Shown here one piece after another: positions 18,401 through 26,634 of a stretch of DNA of 64,000 bases. The stretch covers positions 434,001 through 498,000 of the forward strand of contig NZ_CAJZAH010000003.1 in assembly GCF_914271545.1 (NCBI RefSeq). The letters run 5' to 3'. Under the pieces are notes generated by a model, which saw only the letters and a list, made by a program, of their open reading frames with translations, did not search any database and had not been told where the DNA came from. A program made the position numbers and the translations under genes. Within the stretch, counting starts at the first letter, position 1. Each line of letters starts with the position of its first letter. Source of the stretch: Cupriavidus respiraculi (GTDB lineage: Bacteria > Pseudomonadota > Gammaproteobacteria > Burkholderiales > Burkholderiaceae).

Positions 18401-20263
18401 GGTCCACGTGCTGTTGCTGTCGCTGGTGCCCAGGTTGGCAAAGCCGTCGAGCTGATCGTCGTCGTAGGACGAGACGCTGGAGTTGAACACGAGCGCGTTG
18501 AGCGGCGAGCAGTAGGGAGCCTTGGGCGTGCCATGGTCCAGCGGGTTGGCCCATTGCGCCACCGTCAGTCCCAGCGCCTTGTCCTTGCCGTTGCTCCTGG
18601 GCTGGAAGGCGCTCGTCGCGCCGCGGCCGGCGAAGTAGCGCAGCGTCTCCAGGTAGATCTCCGAAATCGGATTGCCCCACGTGGAGCAGTTGCCTTCGTT
18701 GGCGGGCTGGCCCTGCGCGTTGCTGCCCCCGCTGGGCACGATGGCGGTCTGCTGGTAGTTGCACTGGTCGGCGCTGGTGTAGCCGCCGTCGCCGTAGCTG
18801 TAGCCGTAGGGCCGCAGGCGATCGATGTTCCAGACGATGCCCTTGACCGCGCCGGTGGTGTTGCCATGGGTGAAGGTGCCATTGGATTTGTTGACCTCCT
18901 GCGAGAAATTGACGACGTTCTGACGCAGCACGCCGCCCGAAATGTTCTTGTCGTAGGTGCCCGTCATCAGCCCGAACAGCATCTGGCCGTTCTCGCCGTA
19001 CTTCTGCAGCAGGCCGGTGGGCTTGTAGACGCTGCCGTACTGCGTGCACGACTCCTCGCCGATCAGACCGGCGACGCAGGCCTGCACGCGCGCGTTGTAG
19101 ACCCCGCGCGCCTCGCCTTCTCCCAGGCCGCGCCGGCTCTGCGACGGGTTCTCGGCGGAGGCGTGGATGCCGGAGACCGCCGCGCGGTTGCCGTTGGACG
19201 AGCCGCTGACGTCCTTGCCGTTGGTCTGCGGCAGGAAGCCGCTCTGCGTGTTGTTGCGCTCCTCGTACCAGTTGCACTGCCATTTCTCGCTGGCGCCCCA
19301 GGTCGCGTAGTTGCCGCTGACCACGCGCAGCTGCGGCGCGCTGGTGTTCTCCTGCGACGTGGTGGTCGAGCCCTTGGGCGTGACGTTGCAGATGGTCAGG
19401 CCACCGAGCGACAGGTTCACGACGCTCCAGGCGCTGTAGCGGGTGGCCGCGCCCGCCGGCCGGCTGACGCCGTCCCCGTAGACGACGACGTCGACCTGGC
19501 GGTTGCCGCTGTCCACGCGCGAGACCCAGCCGGTCATGGTGGTGCCCGCCGGGCCGCCGGTGGCGGTAAAGCGCAGCTGGTCGCCGACGGCGATCTGGTC
19601 CACGGCGGACAGCCGGACATTGGTGAACACGTCGCCGCGCAGCGTCAGCTCGGTCGACGAGGTGAGCGTCGGTCCCGTCGTCTGCACGGTGAACGGCACG
19701 AGCCTGGCGATGTCGGTGCCGTTGTAGTACTTGGACCAGGCGTGCGCGTCCATCGGCAGGAAGGCGCGCTCCAGCACGGTGGTGCTGGCCGTGTCGGTCG
19801 AGCGGTAGCCGCCGTACAGGATCTTGCGTACCTCGTCGATGCGGCTCATCGACGCCCAGTTCAGGAAGTTGCCGCTCCACGTGGTGCCGTCGCAGTAGTG
19901 TCCCGTCGCGGCGGCCGCCGGCACGAAGGCGTGCAGCGTGCTGCTGTCGTAGCGATAGCACTTGGCGTGGTCGAAGTAGCCGAAGTAGTCGAAGCCGTTG
20001 TTGTAGGTGGTCTCGCTCATTTCCAGCGAGCCGTTGCCGTCCAGGTCCGTGTAGTCGTTGTACGCCTTCTGGTGCAGCGTATGGTCCTTGGACAGATCGA
20101 TCATCACCAGCGGCGGCACGTTGCCGCCGGCATAGAGCGGACGGGTGGCCAGGTTCAGAGGCGCGGCCAGGGCCGGCGCGATCACCGAGACCAGCGCGAG
20201 CGCGGCGGCCAGGGCGGCAAGGCCGGCTTGCACGGCGCGGGCGGAACGGAAGGGGAGGCGCAT
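15461..20263 (-). CDS. pilY1: PilY1/PilC-type pilus tip adhesin and assembly protein
   Basis: 1600 residues with a signal peptide (cleavage near residue 33, ALA). N-terminal part contains DLDGNGSLE (residues 73-81), an EF-hand-like loop, but the DxSxS metal site of von Willebrand A domains is not seen: the expected position reads VMIDLSKDH. The C-terminal third (from about residue 1090) is the PilY1 beta-propeller, with YVGANDGMLHGFVA, ALDVSDPDQVTEG, GDLQGNVWKFDM and the calcium loop DVNGDGIFDSRD (from about residue 1522). Such proteins promote pilus extension by countering PilT and bind surfaces or host cells. The gene is 40 bases after pilX and abuts pilE. Minor pilins of the same operon are expected to carry it to the pilus tip. 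Confidence 0.93.
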   Translation of the reverse strand: MRLPFRSARAVQAGLAALAAALALVSVIAPALAAPLNLATRPLYAGGNVPPLVMIDLSKDHTLHQKAYNDYTDLDGNGSLEMSETTYNNGFDYFGYFDHAKCYRYDSSTLHAFVPAAAATGHYCDGTTWSGNFLNWASMSRIDEVRKILYGGYRSTDTASTTVLERAFLPMDAHAWSKYYNGTDIARLVPFTVQTTGPTLTSSTELTLRGDVFTNVRLSAVDQIAVGDQLRFTATGGPAGTTMTGWVSRVDSGNRQVDVVVYGDGVSRPAGAATRYSAWSVVNLSLGGLTICNVTPKGSTTTSQENTSAPQLRVVSGNYATWGASEKWQCNWYEERNNTQSGFLPQTNGKDVSGSSNGNRAAVSGIHASAENPSQSRRGLGEGEARGVYNARVQACVAGLIGEESCTQYGSVYKPTGLLQKYGENGQMLFGLMTGTYDKNISGGVLRQNVVNFSQEVNKSNGTFTHGNTTGAVKGIVWNIDRLRPYGYSYGDGGYTSADQCNYQQTAIVPSGGSNAQGQPANEGNCSTWGNPISEIYLETLRYFAGRGATSAFQPRSNGKDKALGLTVAQWANPLDHGTPKAPYCSPLNALVFNSSVSSYDDDQLDGFANLGTSDSNSTWTDKVGAGEALHGKSWFMGGVKGNSALIDNLCSGKQIDRFSDVLGICPEGPSQKGTFQIAGAAYFARTNRIRTRAEAAALGVPDTDDTSLKVTTYAVQLATTTPRISVNVGGKTVNIVPSYLLKPGNAAASTGTLVDFKVISKTDTSGKFYINWEDSVAGGDYDQDVWGILSYTVNGSQLSVSTQVVSASTSNGQGFGYVISGTTRDGPHFHSGILGFSYTDPNAIAVTPAGKVNTTGGCQNCQAGDPMTTATYTVAGNAASQFADPLLYAAKWGGFKDLNGNNQPDLAAEWDARLADGTGGSDGLPDTYFYANNPAALSSSLERAFLSILQTSSASSVATNSSSLKTGTMTYQARFNGVDWSGQLLAHLVEADGTPRNPAEWDAGELLNRIAPGSRQILSFDNISGNGIAFRWDALPASYKAHLNRADSQGSRRLDYLRGDHGNEGTAVNRFRVRAKTVLGDIVNSNPQYVGAPAAGWVDTDYATFARDRRGRTPMLYVGANDGMLHGFVAAGPDAGKEKFAYVPSVVYPQLAYLTDQSYAHAYYVDGTAVVNDARINGNWTTVLVGTLGAGGAGVFALDVSDPDQVTEGNAATKVLWEFTNQADPDLGYTFGQPSIVKLRDGRWAAIFGNGYNSTAVNPAASGEAYLYVVFLDRAANRKTWVAGTDYLKIPTGAGTQANPNGLAQVFPADVDVKADGITDIVYAGDLQGNVWKFDMRHASAAGWGVGTARTHLFRATDPSGNAQPITTSVDVLRNPAGGYNVLFGTGRYVDTADPGDMSVQTLYGIWDRDIAGLATMTRSALVQQTILREATVNGDVYRVTSDHAVAYSASGAKGWFMDLVTPPNGQRLGERVAYNPLIRGSRVVFTTLVPSLNSCDNGGYSNLMELDARSGGRLLVTPFDVNGDGIFDSRDLIDDGTGRMVPVSGVRTRVGIVPTPTVLDCGQGKECKFLTGSSGNQQTITESAGKPKGRISWREILR

Positions 20264-20303
20264 GGTCTCGTTGGGTCCGTGGGTCGCTGGTGGGTGGCGC
20301 GGT

Positions 20304-20888
20304 TCAGAAGCGCACGACTTCCTGAAGGATCACCGTGGTATCGGGCAGGGCCCCGAAGCCGATCGCGGTGATGCGATAGACGTATTGCGTGGCGCCGGCC
20401 TTGAGGCTGCCGTCGCTGGTGTCGGCAATCGGCTCGATCAGGTAGCGCGGCTGCTGCGAGACGCCGCCCGCGGCGGGCGCCTGCGGCATGCGCTGCGCGG
20501 CGGACAGTCCCGTGATGGCGCCGAGCGCGACGGAGCGCGCCGGGTCCTGCAGGTAGAGGTCCCACACCGGGCGCTCGCCCACGGTGTCCTGCGGCAGGCA
20601 GAACCCCTGGAAGCCGACGGCGTCGCAGGTGGAGCTGGCACCGGTGCGGCCATGGAGCATGCGCACGGAGGTGATGTCCCGGCGCGCATCGCGCAGCGCG
20701 GCCTCGGCCGCCTGCAGTGCGATGTTGTGGTCGCGGGCGTTGCGCGCCATGCGCTCGCCCGAGACGCTTTGCAGGCTGGCCGACAGTCCGAGCAAGGTCA
20801 GTATCACCAGGAACAGCAGGACCACCACGAGCGAGATGCCGGCCTGGCGCTCGGTGCGCAGCGTACGGGAAGGCTTGATATGGGGCAT
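20304..20888 (-). CDS. pilX: Minor pilin PilX
   Basis: 194 residues. Leader MPHIKPSRTLRTERQAG, then ISLVVVLLFLVILTLLGLSASLQSVSGERMARNARDHNIALQAAEAAL, the PilX_N pattern in which the position-5 glutamate is replaced. Cys pair in SSTCDAVGFQGFCLP. Works with PilV, PilW, FimT and PilE to prime pilus assembly and mount PilY1. Lies 22 bases after pilW and 40 before pilY1. Confidence 0.9.
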   Translation of the reverse strand: MPHIKPSRTLRTERQAGISLVVVLLFLVILTLLGLSASLQSVSGERMARNARDHNIALQAAEAALRDARRDITSVRMLHGRTGASSTCDAVGFQGFCLPQDTVGERPVWDLYLQDPARSVALGAITGLSAAQRMPQAPAAGGVSQQPRYLIEPIADTSDGSLKAGATQYVYRITAIGFGALPDTTVILQEVVRF

Positions 20889-20910
20889 GGGTCGGGCGGC
20901 CTTCGTGGCG

Positions 20911-21732
20911 CTAGTTCAGCCGGTTGCGCACGGCGATGTAGTAGGTGAACTGCCTGCGCAGCCGCCCGTCGGCGGGCGCCACCGTCACGCTGCCCGCGTC
21001 GTTGGCGGGCGCCACGTTGGCCGGCGCGTAGCCGGTGCCGAAGTGATTGATGGTCGCGTTCGCCGGATTGGGATGCGTGGTGCCGGTGCTCCGGATCACC
21101 ACGGAGACCAGCAGGGCCCGTACGTTGGCCATGGTCGCCAGCTCTCGTCGCACATAGCGGTTGATGGCGAGGTCGCCATCCGTGTCCTCGCCCATCAGCA
21201 CCTGGAAGGACTCGACGCCCGGGAACAGCGGCGTGCCGTTGCATTGCAGCCAGGGCTGGTTCAGCGCGTCGTTGCCGATGGCAAAGGTGTCGGTCTGCGC
21301 CGTGGCGTTGTCCACCACGTTGCCCGCGCAGTCCACGATGGTCCCGTCGGCCGCTCCGGCGCCGGCGCCCGGCGCCGAGAAACCGAAGTAGCGGAAGATC
21401 AGCGTGTCGCTGCTGTTGGCGCCGGCATCGTTGGTGGCATCGACCACCTCGGCGCCGGCGAAGTCGTTCAGCACCGTCACGTCGCGGAAGCCCGCCTGCC
21501 GGGCTTCCCGCTGCAGCAGTTGGCCGATGGAGCGGGCGTTCTCCTGGATCTCGTCCAGGTCGGACTGCGAGCGATAGGTCAGCCGCTGCGCGAGGTAGAT
21601 GGAGGTCACGATCAGCAACAGCAGCATGCCGATGACCATGCCCACCATCAGCTCGACGATCGTAAAGCCGCGTCCCGTCCCGCTGCGGCGCGAGGCAGTC
21701 TGCCGGAAGGTGGCGGGGGAGGCGCGCTTCAT
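20911..21732 (-). CDS. pilW: Minor pilin PilW
   Basis: 273 residues. Start at 21732 forms ATGA with the pilV stop. Leader ends RRSGTGRG, followed by FTIVELMVGMVIGMLLLLIVTSIYLAQRLTYRSQ. The downstream DLDEIQENARSIGQLLQREARQAGFRD is the PilW helix region, then beta-rich DTLIFRYFG and FQVLMGEDTDGDLAINRYV. Part of the minor-pilin priming complex beneath PilY1. Confidence 0.93.
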   Translation of the reverse strand: MKRASPATFRQTASRRSGTGRGFTIVELMVGMVIGMLLLLIVTSIYLAQRLTYRSQSDLDEIQENARSIGQLLQREARQAGFRDVTVLNDFAGAEVVDATNDAGANSSDTLIFRYFGFSAPGAGAGAADGTIVDCAGNVVDNATAQTDTFAIGNDALNQPWLQCNGTPLFPGVESFQVLMGEDTDGDLAINRYVRRELATMANVRALLVSVVIRSTGTTHPNPANATINHFGTGYAPANVAPANDAGSVTVAPADGRLRRQFTYYIAVRNRLN

Positions 21733-22274
21733 GGCACCAGCGCGGTGACGAACCGCTGGGTCAGGGCCTCGTTGCCCTCGGCCCACCAGATCTTGATGAC
21801 ATAGGGGGCGCCGGCCACGTTGTCGCAGCCGGGGTCGCCGGCGGGCGCGCCGACCGGCGGGTCGCCGTCGTTGGGAGTCGAATCGATGCACACGGTGCCG
21901 GTGCCGGCTGGCAACGCGCGGGCGACGTCGTCCAGCCACGCACGGAAGCTGGTCGCGGCCATCTGCGCGACGGTGCAGCCGGCGGCCGTGAAGCAGGCCG
22001 CCGTGGTCTGCGCCACGGGCCGGTTGTAGGCGCCCTGCGTCACGGCCGGTTCGTTGCCGCGGATCTGGTCCGCGAGGTTGTATGCCAGCATGGTCGCCAC
22101 GTTGCGCATCGACGCGATGCGGCTGTCGACCAGCGTCGCGGTCTGCAGCGCCACCAGCGCCAGGATGCCGATCGACAGGATCACCATGGTGACCAGCGAT
22201 TCGATCAGCGAAAAGCCGCCGGGCCGGCGGCGGGGCGCGGCATGGCGCGGGGGAAGGGACGCGGGGCGGGCCAT
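21729..22274 (-). CDS. pilV: Minor pilin PilV
   Basis: 181 residues from MARPASLPP. Leader ends RRRPGG and the prepilin motif FSLIESLVTMVILSIGILALVALQTATLVDSRIASMRN is typical of PilV. Contains Cys-rich ACFTAAGCTVAQ and the C-terminal PYVIKIWWAEGNE common in PilV proteins. Starts four bases after the fimT stop and overlaps pilW by ATGA. Confidence 0.93.
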   Translation of the reverse strand: MARPASLPPRHAAPRRRPGGFSLIESLVTMVILSIGILALVALQTATLVDSRIASMRNVATMLAYNLADQIRGNEPAVTQGAYNRPVAQTTAACFTAAGCTVAQMAATSFRAWLDDVARALPAGTGTVCIDSTPNDGDPPVGAPAGDPGCDNVAGAPYVIKIWWAEGNEALTQRFVTALVP

Positions 22275-22278
22275 GGCG

Positions 22279-22935
22279 TCAGGCGCAGTCCGCGTTCCGC
22301 ACGTTCGGGCGGCCGCTGGCACCGATGCCGACCGAACGTCCCGGCGCGGTCGAGCCAGCCTCGCACACCTGCCAGTTCGCCAGCGCATTGGCATTGCCGA
22401 ACGAGCGATAGCGCAGGCTGCGGCCGTCGCCGGCCAGATTGGCGGCCACGACGGCGACCCGGTTGCCCAGCGCATCGCCGTTGCGAATGCGCTCTTCGGC
22501 CGCGCCGATCGCATTGTCGCCGTCGGTGTCGACGAAGATCACGCGGGGCAGCGTCCAGTCGTCGGCGCAGTTGACGTTGTCGGCGGTGGGGCAGACGGTC
22601 ACCGTGCGGTTGCGCCGCGCGGCTTCGGAGCGCGCCACGGCGAAATCGCTGGTCAGCGCGGTGACGGCGGCATCGAGGCGGGAATTGCGCAGGAAGCCGC
22701 CGAAGTTGGGCACCGCCATGGCGGCGAAGATGGCCACGATGGTGATGGCCACCAGCAGTTCGATCAGCGTGAAGCCGGCGGGGAAGGCAGACGGGAAGGC
22801 GGCGTCGCCGCGCGCGCGGACGCTGGCGCCAGGCGCGGCAGGCAGGCCGCGGTGGCGCGGCGCGCAGGCGTATCGCCACGGCGAGCGGGCGCGCGCGAAC
22901 GCGCCCCAGCCCGGCTGGCGGGTTGACCGACCCAT
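22279..22935 (-). CDS. fimT: FimT/GspH family minor pilin
   Basis: 218 residues if started at 22935, where GGGAG stands six bases upstream. The prepilin motif FTLIELLVAITIVAIFAAMAVPNFGGFLRNSRLD follows a 54-residue basic leader, far longer than the usual 5-25; no ATG lies between, so either the leader is truly long or an alternative start codon is used. The rest fits FimT: SDFAVARSEAARRNRTVTVCP, then a beta domain with Cys residues ending RNADCA. First gene of the 12-gene pilus block. The 225 bases upstream are relatively AT-rich and should hold the operon promoter, but I could not pick a convincing one. Confidence 0.85.
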   Translation of the reverse strand: MGRSTRQPGWGAFARARSPWRYACAPRHRGLPAAPGASVRARGDAAFPSAFPAGFTLIELLVAITIVAIFAAMAVPNFGGFLRNSRLDAAVTALTSDFAVARSEAARRNRTVTVCPTADNVNCADDWTLPRVIFVDTDGDNAIGAAEERIRNGDALGNRVAVVAANLAGDGRSLRYRSFGNANALANWQVCEAGSTAPGRSVGIGASGRPNVRNADCA

Positions 22936-23160
22936 GTACGACTCCCGTTCGAAAGTCTTGCTCTTGTTATCGTCCTGCCGCTCCAGCAAGTTCGCGCTCT
23001 ACGGGCGATGATGACCTTGCTGACGATTTTGTTGATTTCGCAGGTAGCGCAGATTTAACAGCTTTTTGTATTTTGTGGCTACTACTTCGGTGGGGGGTAT
23101 GGGCGGCGCGGCGGCCAAAGTGTTGCGCGGCGGGAACGCCCGTGCACGGGGGGGGAAGAA

Positions 23161-23625
23161 TCAGCGCTTGGTGGCGCTGGCCGAGACTTCGGCCAGCACA
23201 TCGGAGAATTCGGACACGTCCTCGAAGCTGCGATAGACGGACGCGAAGCGGATATACGCGATCTTGTCGAGCTTGCGCAGCTCGCGCATGACCATCTCGC
23301 CGACCTGGCTGCTCGGCAGTTCCTTCTGCCCCAGCGCCAGCAGCTTTTCCTCGATGCGCGCGATGGCTTCGTCGATGGCCTCGGCAGAGACCGGGCGCTT
23401 GCGCAGCGCCAGCCGCATGGAGTCCTTCAGCTTGGCGCGCGCGTAGTCCACGCGGCTGCCGTTCTTCTTGACGATGGCCGGAAAGAACAGCTCGATGCGT
23501 TCATAGGTGGTGAAACGGCGGTCGCAGGTCTCGCAGCGCCGGCGGCGGCGGACGGTGTCGCCTTCCTCGGACATGCGGGTGTCGAGGACCTGGGTGTTGG
23601 CGTGACCGCAGAAAGGGCATTTCAT
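23161..23625 (-). CDS. nrdR: Transcriptional repressor NrdR
   Basis: 154 residues. Zinc ribbon [23 protein letters not shown] (CxxC pairs at the N terminus) followed by an ATP-cone domain ([29 protein letters not shown]). Represses ribonucleotide reductase genes in response to dATP/ATP ratio by binding NrdR boxes. Lies downstream of glyA on the same strand with 157 bases between, a pairing common in betaproteobacteria; no nrd genes are in the window. Confidence 0.97.
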   Translation of the reverse strand: MKCPFCGHANTQVLDTRMSEEGDTVRRRRRCETCDRRFTTYERIELFFPAIVKKNGSRVDYARAKLKDSMRLALRKRPVSAEAIDEAIARIEEKLLALGQKELPSSQVGEMVMRELRKLDKIAYIRFASVYRSFEDVSEFSDVLAEVSASATKR

Positions 23626-23782
23626 CTCCGACCACCTTTCCTGTTGTGCCGGGCCGCGCTATTCCTGTTGTCGTTCTCGGCAGCGCGCCGGGCGGGTTGG
23701 CGAGCCCCGTGCGCCGTGGGGCGAAGGCGCTCGCGGCTCGCGGGGTTGCCCGCCGCCCGCTGGCGCGGGCGGCGTTACTGCA

Positions 23783-25030
23783 TCAGCCGTAGACCGGATA
23801 GCGCTTGGTCAGGGCCGCGACCTGCTCGCGCACGCTGGCGAGGGTGGCTTCGTCGTGCGGGTTCTCCAGCACGTCCGCGATCAGGTTGCCGACCTTGCGG
23901 GCGTCGTCTTCCTTGAAGCCGCGCGTGGTCATGGCCGGCGAACCCAGGCGGATGCCCGAGGTGACGAACGGCTTCTCGGGGTCGTTGGGGATCGCGTTCT
24001 TGTTGACGGTGATATGCGCGTCGCCGAGGATCTTCTCCGCTTCCTTGCCGGTGATCTTCTTGGCGCGCAGGTCCACCAGCATCACGTGGCTTTCGGTGCG
24101 GCCCGACACGATGCGCAGGCCGCGCGCGATCAGCGTCTCTGCCAGCGCCTGGGCGTTCTTGACGACCTGTTCCTGGTACTGCTTGAACTCGGGCGACAGC
24201 GCTTCCTTGAAAGCCACCGCCTTGCCGGCGATCACGTGCATCAGCGGGCCGCCCTGGATGCCGGGGAAGATGGCCGAGTTGATGGCCTTCTCGTGCTCGG
24301 CCTTCATCAGGATCACGCCGCCGCGCGGACCGCGCAGGCTCTTGTGCGTGGTGGTGGTGACGAAGTCGGCGTGCGGCACCGGGTTCGGGTACACGCCGGC
24401 GGCGATCAGGCCGGCGTAGTGGGCCATGTCCACCATGAAATAGGCGCCGATGGACTTGGCGACGCGGGCGATGCGCTCGAAGTCGATGCGCAGCGCGAAG
24501 GCGGAGGCGCCGGCGATGATCAGCTTGGGCTTCTTTTCCTGCGCCAGCGCTTCCAGCGCTTCGTAGTCGATGTCTTCCTGCGCGTTCAGGCCGTAGCTGA
24601 CCACGTTGAACCACTTGCCGCTCATGTTCAGCGCCATGCCGTGCGTCAGGTGGCCGCCTTCGGCCAGGCTCATGCCCATGATGGTGTCGCCGGGCTTGAG
24701 CATGGCGAAGAACACGCCCTGGTTGGCCTGCGAGCCCGAGTTGGGCTGCACGTTGGCGGCTTCCGCGCCGAACAGCTGCTTGACGCGGTCGATGGCGAGC
24801 TGCTCGACGATGTCGACATACTCGCAGCCACCGTAGTAGCGCTTGCCGGGATAGCCTTCGGCGTACTTGTTGGTCAGCTGCGACCCTTGCGCGGCCATCA
24901 CGGCCGGCGAGGTGTAGTTCTCGGAGGCGATCAGCTCGATATGGTCTTCCTGGCGCTGATTCTCTTTCTGGATGGCGGACCAGAGTTCCGGATCGATCTG
25001 GTCGATCGTATGGCGGCTGCGTTCGAACAT
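23783..25030 (-). CDS. glyA: Serine hydroxymethyltransferase
   Basis: 415 residues, full length. Interconverts serine and glycine with tetrahydrofolate, the main one-carbon source. Motifs: [52 protein letters not shown], and the Schiff-base lysine in [15 protein letters not shown]. The leader on the minus strand carries a ZTP riboswitch aptamer, so expression should respond to the purine and folate intermediate ZMP/ZTP, in keeping with the need for 10-formyl-tetrahydrofolate in purine synthesis. Confidence 0.98.
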   Translation of the reverse strand: MFERSRHTIDQIDPELWSAIQKENQRQEDHIELIASENYTSPAVMAAQGSQLTNKYAEGYPGKRYYGGCEYVDIVEQLAIDRVKQLFGAEAANVQPNSGSQANQGVFFAMLKPGDTIMGMSLAEGGHLTHGMALNMSGKWFNVVSYGLNAQEDIDYEALEALAQEKKPKLIIAGASAFALRIDFERIARVAKSIGAYFMVDMAHYAGLIAAGVYPNPVPHADFVTTTTHKSLRGPRGGVILMKAEHEKAINSAIFPGIQGGPLMHVIAGKAVAFKEALSPEFKQYQEQVVKNAQALAETLIARGLRIVSGRTESHVMLVDLRAKKITGKEAEKILGDAHITVNKNAIPNDPEKPFVTSGIRLGSPAMTTRGFKEDDARKVGNLIADVLENPHDEATLASVREQVAALTKRYPVYG

Positions 25031-25209
25031 GGCGGACTCGTCTGAATGAGGAAACTGGTATGTCGCGACGGTGTGTCAGCGAAGAATGTCGCGGAATACT
25101 GAGGGGTAGGGCGCGCGGGGAAGGCGTAATGCGACCGGTGTCGGTTGCGTCCGGAGACCCTGGGGGCCCGGTATGGCCGGCACAGGGCGCACCCTGCTTC
25201 CCATTCGCT

Positions 25210-25312
25210 GCCCAGGCGAGCGGCAGGCATTCGGGTCCGGACTTCGGGCCCTGCAGCCAGAGATCTTGCGCTTCCTCGTGGTAGTACCCACTGACTTCGC
25301 CAGTCGCGCAAG
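25210..25312 (-). promoter_or_regulatory. ZTP riboswitch (pfl motif) upstream of glyA
   Basis: Read on the minus strand: CTTGCGC (25312-25306) pairs with GCGCAAG (25271-25265) as P1; between them lie GACTGGCG (25305-25298), a P2 hairpin GTGG/CCAC (25291-25288 with 25281-25278) and GAGGAAGCG, which corresponds to the conserved GGGGAGC stretch. After a variable linker comes CCGC-TCGCCTGGGC (25223-25210), the P3 and pseudoknot element. Order and conserved blocks match the ZMP/ZTP aptamer known to control glyA, purH and folate genes. About 180 bases separate it from the glyA start; they contain CAGGG-TGCG-CCCTG and other small hairpins but no T run, so control by translation or Rho is more likely than an intrinsic terminator. 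The rest of the gap up to ybgC (25313-25489) shows nothing I can name. Confidence 0.88.
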
Positions 25313-25489
25313 GTGGAATGGTTGGCGGCAGTTTACGCGAGGCCGCAGGCCGCCGCAAGCCGACCGGGCGGCCGCCGGCGGCGCGGCGAAAACAGCAAAT
25401 TCGTGCGGGGTCTGTCAGAGAACGGCACGTTGCGCCGTCGGACAAGGGTTTACACCGGCCGCCGGCCGCCGTCCGTTACAATCGCGGCC

Positions 25490-25894
25490 ATGACGCAATC
25501 CGTATGGCCTCTGCGGGTGTACTGGGAAGACACCGACGCAGGCGGCGTGGTGTTCTACGCCAACTACCTCAAATTCTTCGAGCGCGCCCGCACCGAGTGG
25601 CTGCGCTCGCTCGGCATCGAACAGCAGGCGCTCGCCGACCAGACCGGCGTGGTCTTTATCGTCAGCCGCACGGCCGTGGACTACAATGCGCCCGCCCGAC
25701 TGGACGACCTGCTTGAGATCCGGACCCGGATTGAACGGGTCGGACCGGCCTCGGTCCAATTCGCCCAGGAAGCGTGGCGTGGGGAGCATAAGCTCGCTTC
25801 CGGCGCCATCCGGGTGGGGTGCGTCGACCGCAATACCTTTCGGCCGGCCCCCATCCCCGCCCCCGTCCTTGCCACTATCAAGACCGCTAGATGA
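25490..25894 (+). CDS. ybgC: Tol-Pal system acyl-CoA thioesterase YbgC
   Basis: 134 residues, hotdog fold. The 4-hydroxybenzoyl-CoA thioesterase signature RVYWEDTDAGGVVFYANYLKFFERARTEWLR is at the N terminus with the catalytic Asp in EDTDAGGV. It hydrolyses acyl-CoA or acyl-ACP and links the Tol-Pal complex to phospholipid metabolism. First gene of ybgC-tolQRAB-pal-cpoB; its stop overlaps the tolQ start (ATGA). TACAAT stands at 25477-25482, only seven bases before the ATG. Confidence 0.95.
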   Translation: MTQSVWPLRVYWEDTDAGGVVFYANYLKFFERARTEWLRSLGIEQQALADQTGVVFIVSRTAVDYNAPARLDDLLEIRTRIERVGPASVQFAQEAWRGEHKLASGAIRVGCVDRNTFRPAPIPAPVLATIKTAR

Positions 25895-26574
25895 ATCCTG
25901 TGACCGTCACGCAAGACATGTCGATCATCACGCTGGTGCTGCACGCCAGCGTGCTAGCACAGGCCGTGATGGCCCTGCTGATCATCATGTCCCTGTTTTC
26001 CTGGACATATATCTTCCGCAAGCACCTGGCCCTGCGCGCCGCGCGCACCCAGACCGAGGGCTTCGAGCGTGACTTCTGGGCGGGCGGCGACCTGCAGGCC
26101 CTCTATCACAGCGCGGTCAACAACCGCCACAGCACCGGCGCGCTGGAGCGCATCTTCGAATCGGGGATGGGCGAATACCTGAAGGCCCGCGAGCGCAACA
26201 ACGAACCGGCCGCGCTGCTCGACGCCGCGCGCCGCGCCATGCGCGCCGCCTACCAGCGCGAGATGGACGTGCTCGAATCGCATCTGCCGTTTCTCGCCTC
26301 GGTGGGCTCGGTCAGCCCGTACATCGGCCTGTTCGGCACGGTGTGGGGCATCATGAACGCCTTCCGCGGCCTGTCCAACGTACAGCAGGCGACGCTCGCG
26401 TCGGTGGCGCCCGGCATCGCCGAAGCGCTGGTGGCCACGGCCATCGGCCTGTTCGCCGCGATTCCCGCCGTGATCGCCTATAACCGCTATGCGACCGAGA
26501 TCGATCGCCTGGCGATCCGCTTCGAGAGCTTCATGGAAGAGTTCCTGAACATCCTGCAGCGCCAGACGCGCTGA
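25891..26574 (+). CDS. tolQ: Tol-Pal motor subunit TolQ
   Basis: 227 residues, MotA/TolQ/ExbB family. Inner membrane protein with three expected membrane segments: about 18-40 (LHASVLAQAVMALLIIMSLFSW), 130-155 (FLASVGSVSPYIGLFGTVWGIMNAF) and 170-195 (APGIAEALVATAIGLFAAIPAVIAYN). Forms with TolR the proton-driven motor that energises TolA. Overlaps ybgC by four bases. Confidence 0.97.
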   Translation: MNPVTVTQDMSIITLVLHASVLAQAVMALLIIMSLFSWTYIFRKHLALRAARTQTEGFERDFWAGGDLQALYHSAVNNRHSTGALERIFESGMGEYLKARERNNEPAALLDAARRAMRAAYQREMDVLESHLPFLASVGSVSPYIGLFGTVWGIMNAFRGLSNVQQATLASVAPGIAEALVATAIGLFAAIPAVIAYNRYATEIDRLAIRFESFMEEFLNILQRQTR

Positions 26575-26634
26575 GCGCGGCCACACCGGCATCCGACAGC
26601 CCATCGCCCAGGTAAATCGAAGGAGAACCAGACC

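Noticed and set aside
15860-20371. A 1503-codon open frame on the plus strand opposite pilY1
   Set aside because: It is the antisense of a well-supported secreted protein; long antisense frames arise from the strong GC bias at third codon positions. Its translation is Arg/Gly/Val/His-rich with no domain.
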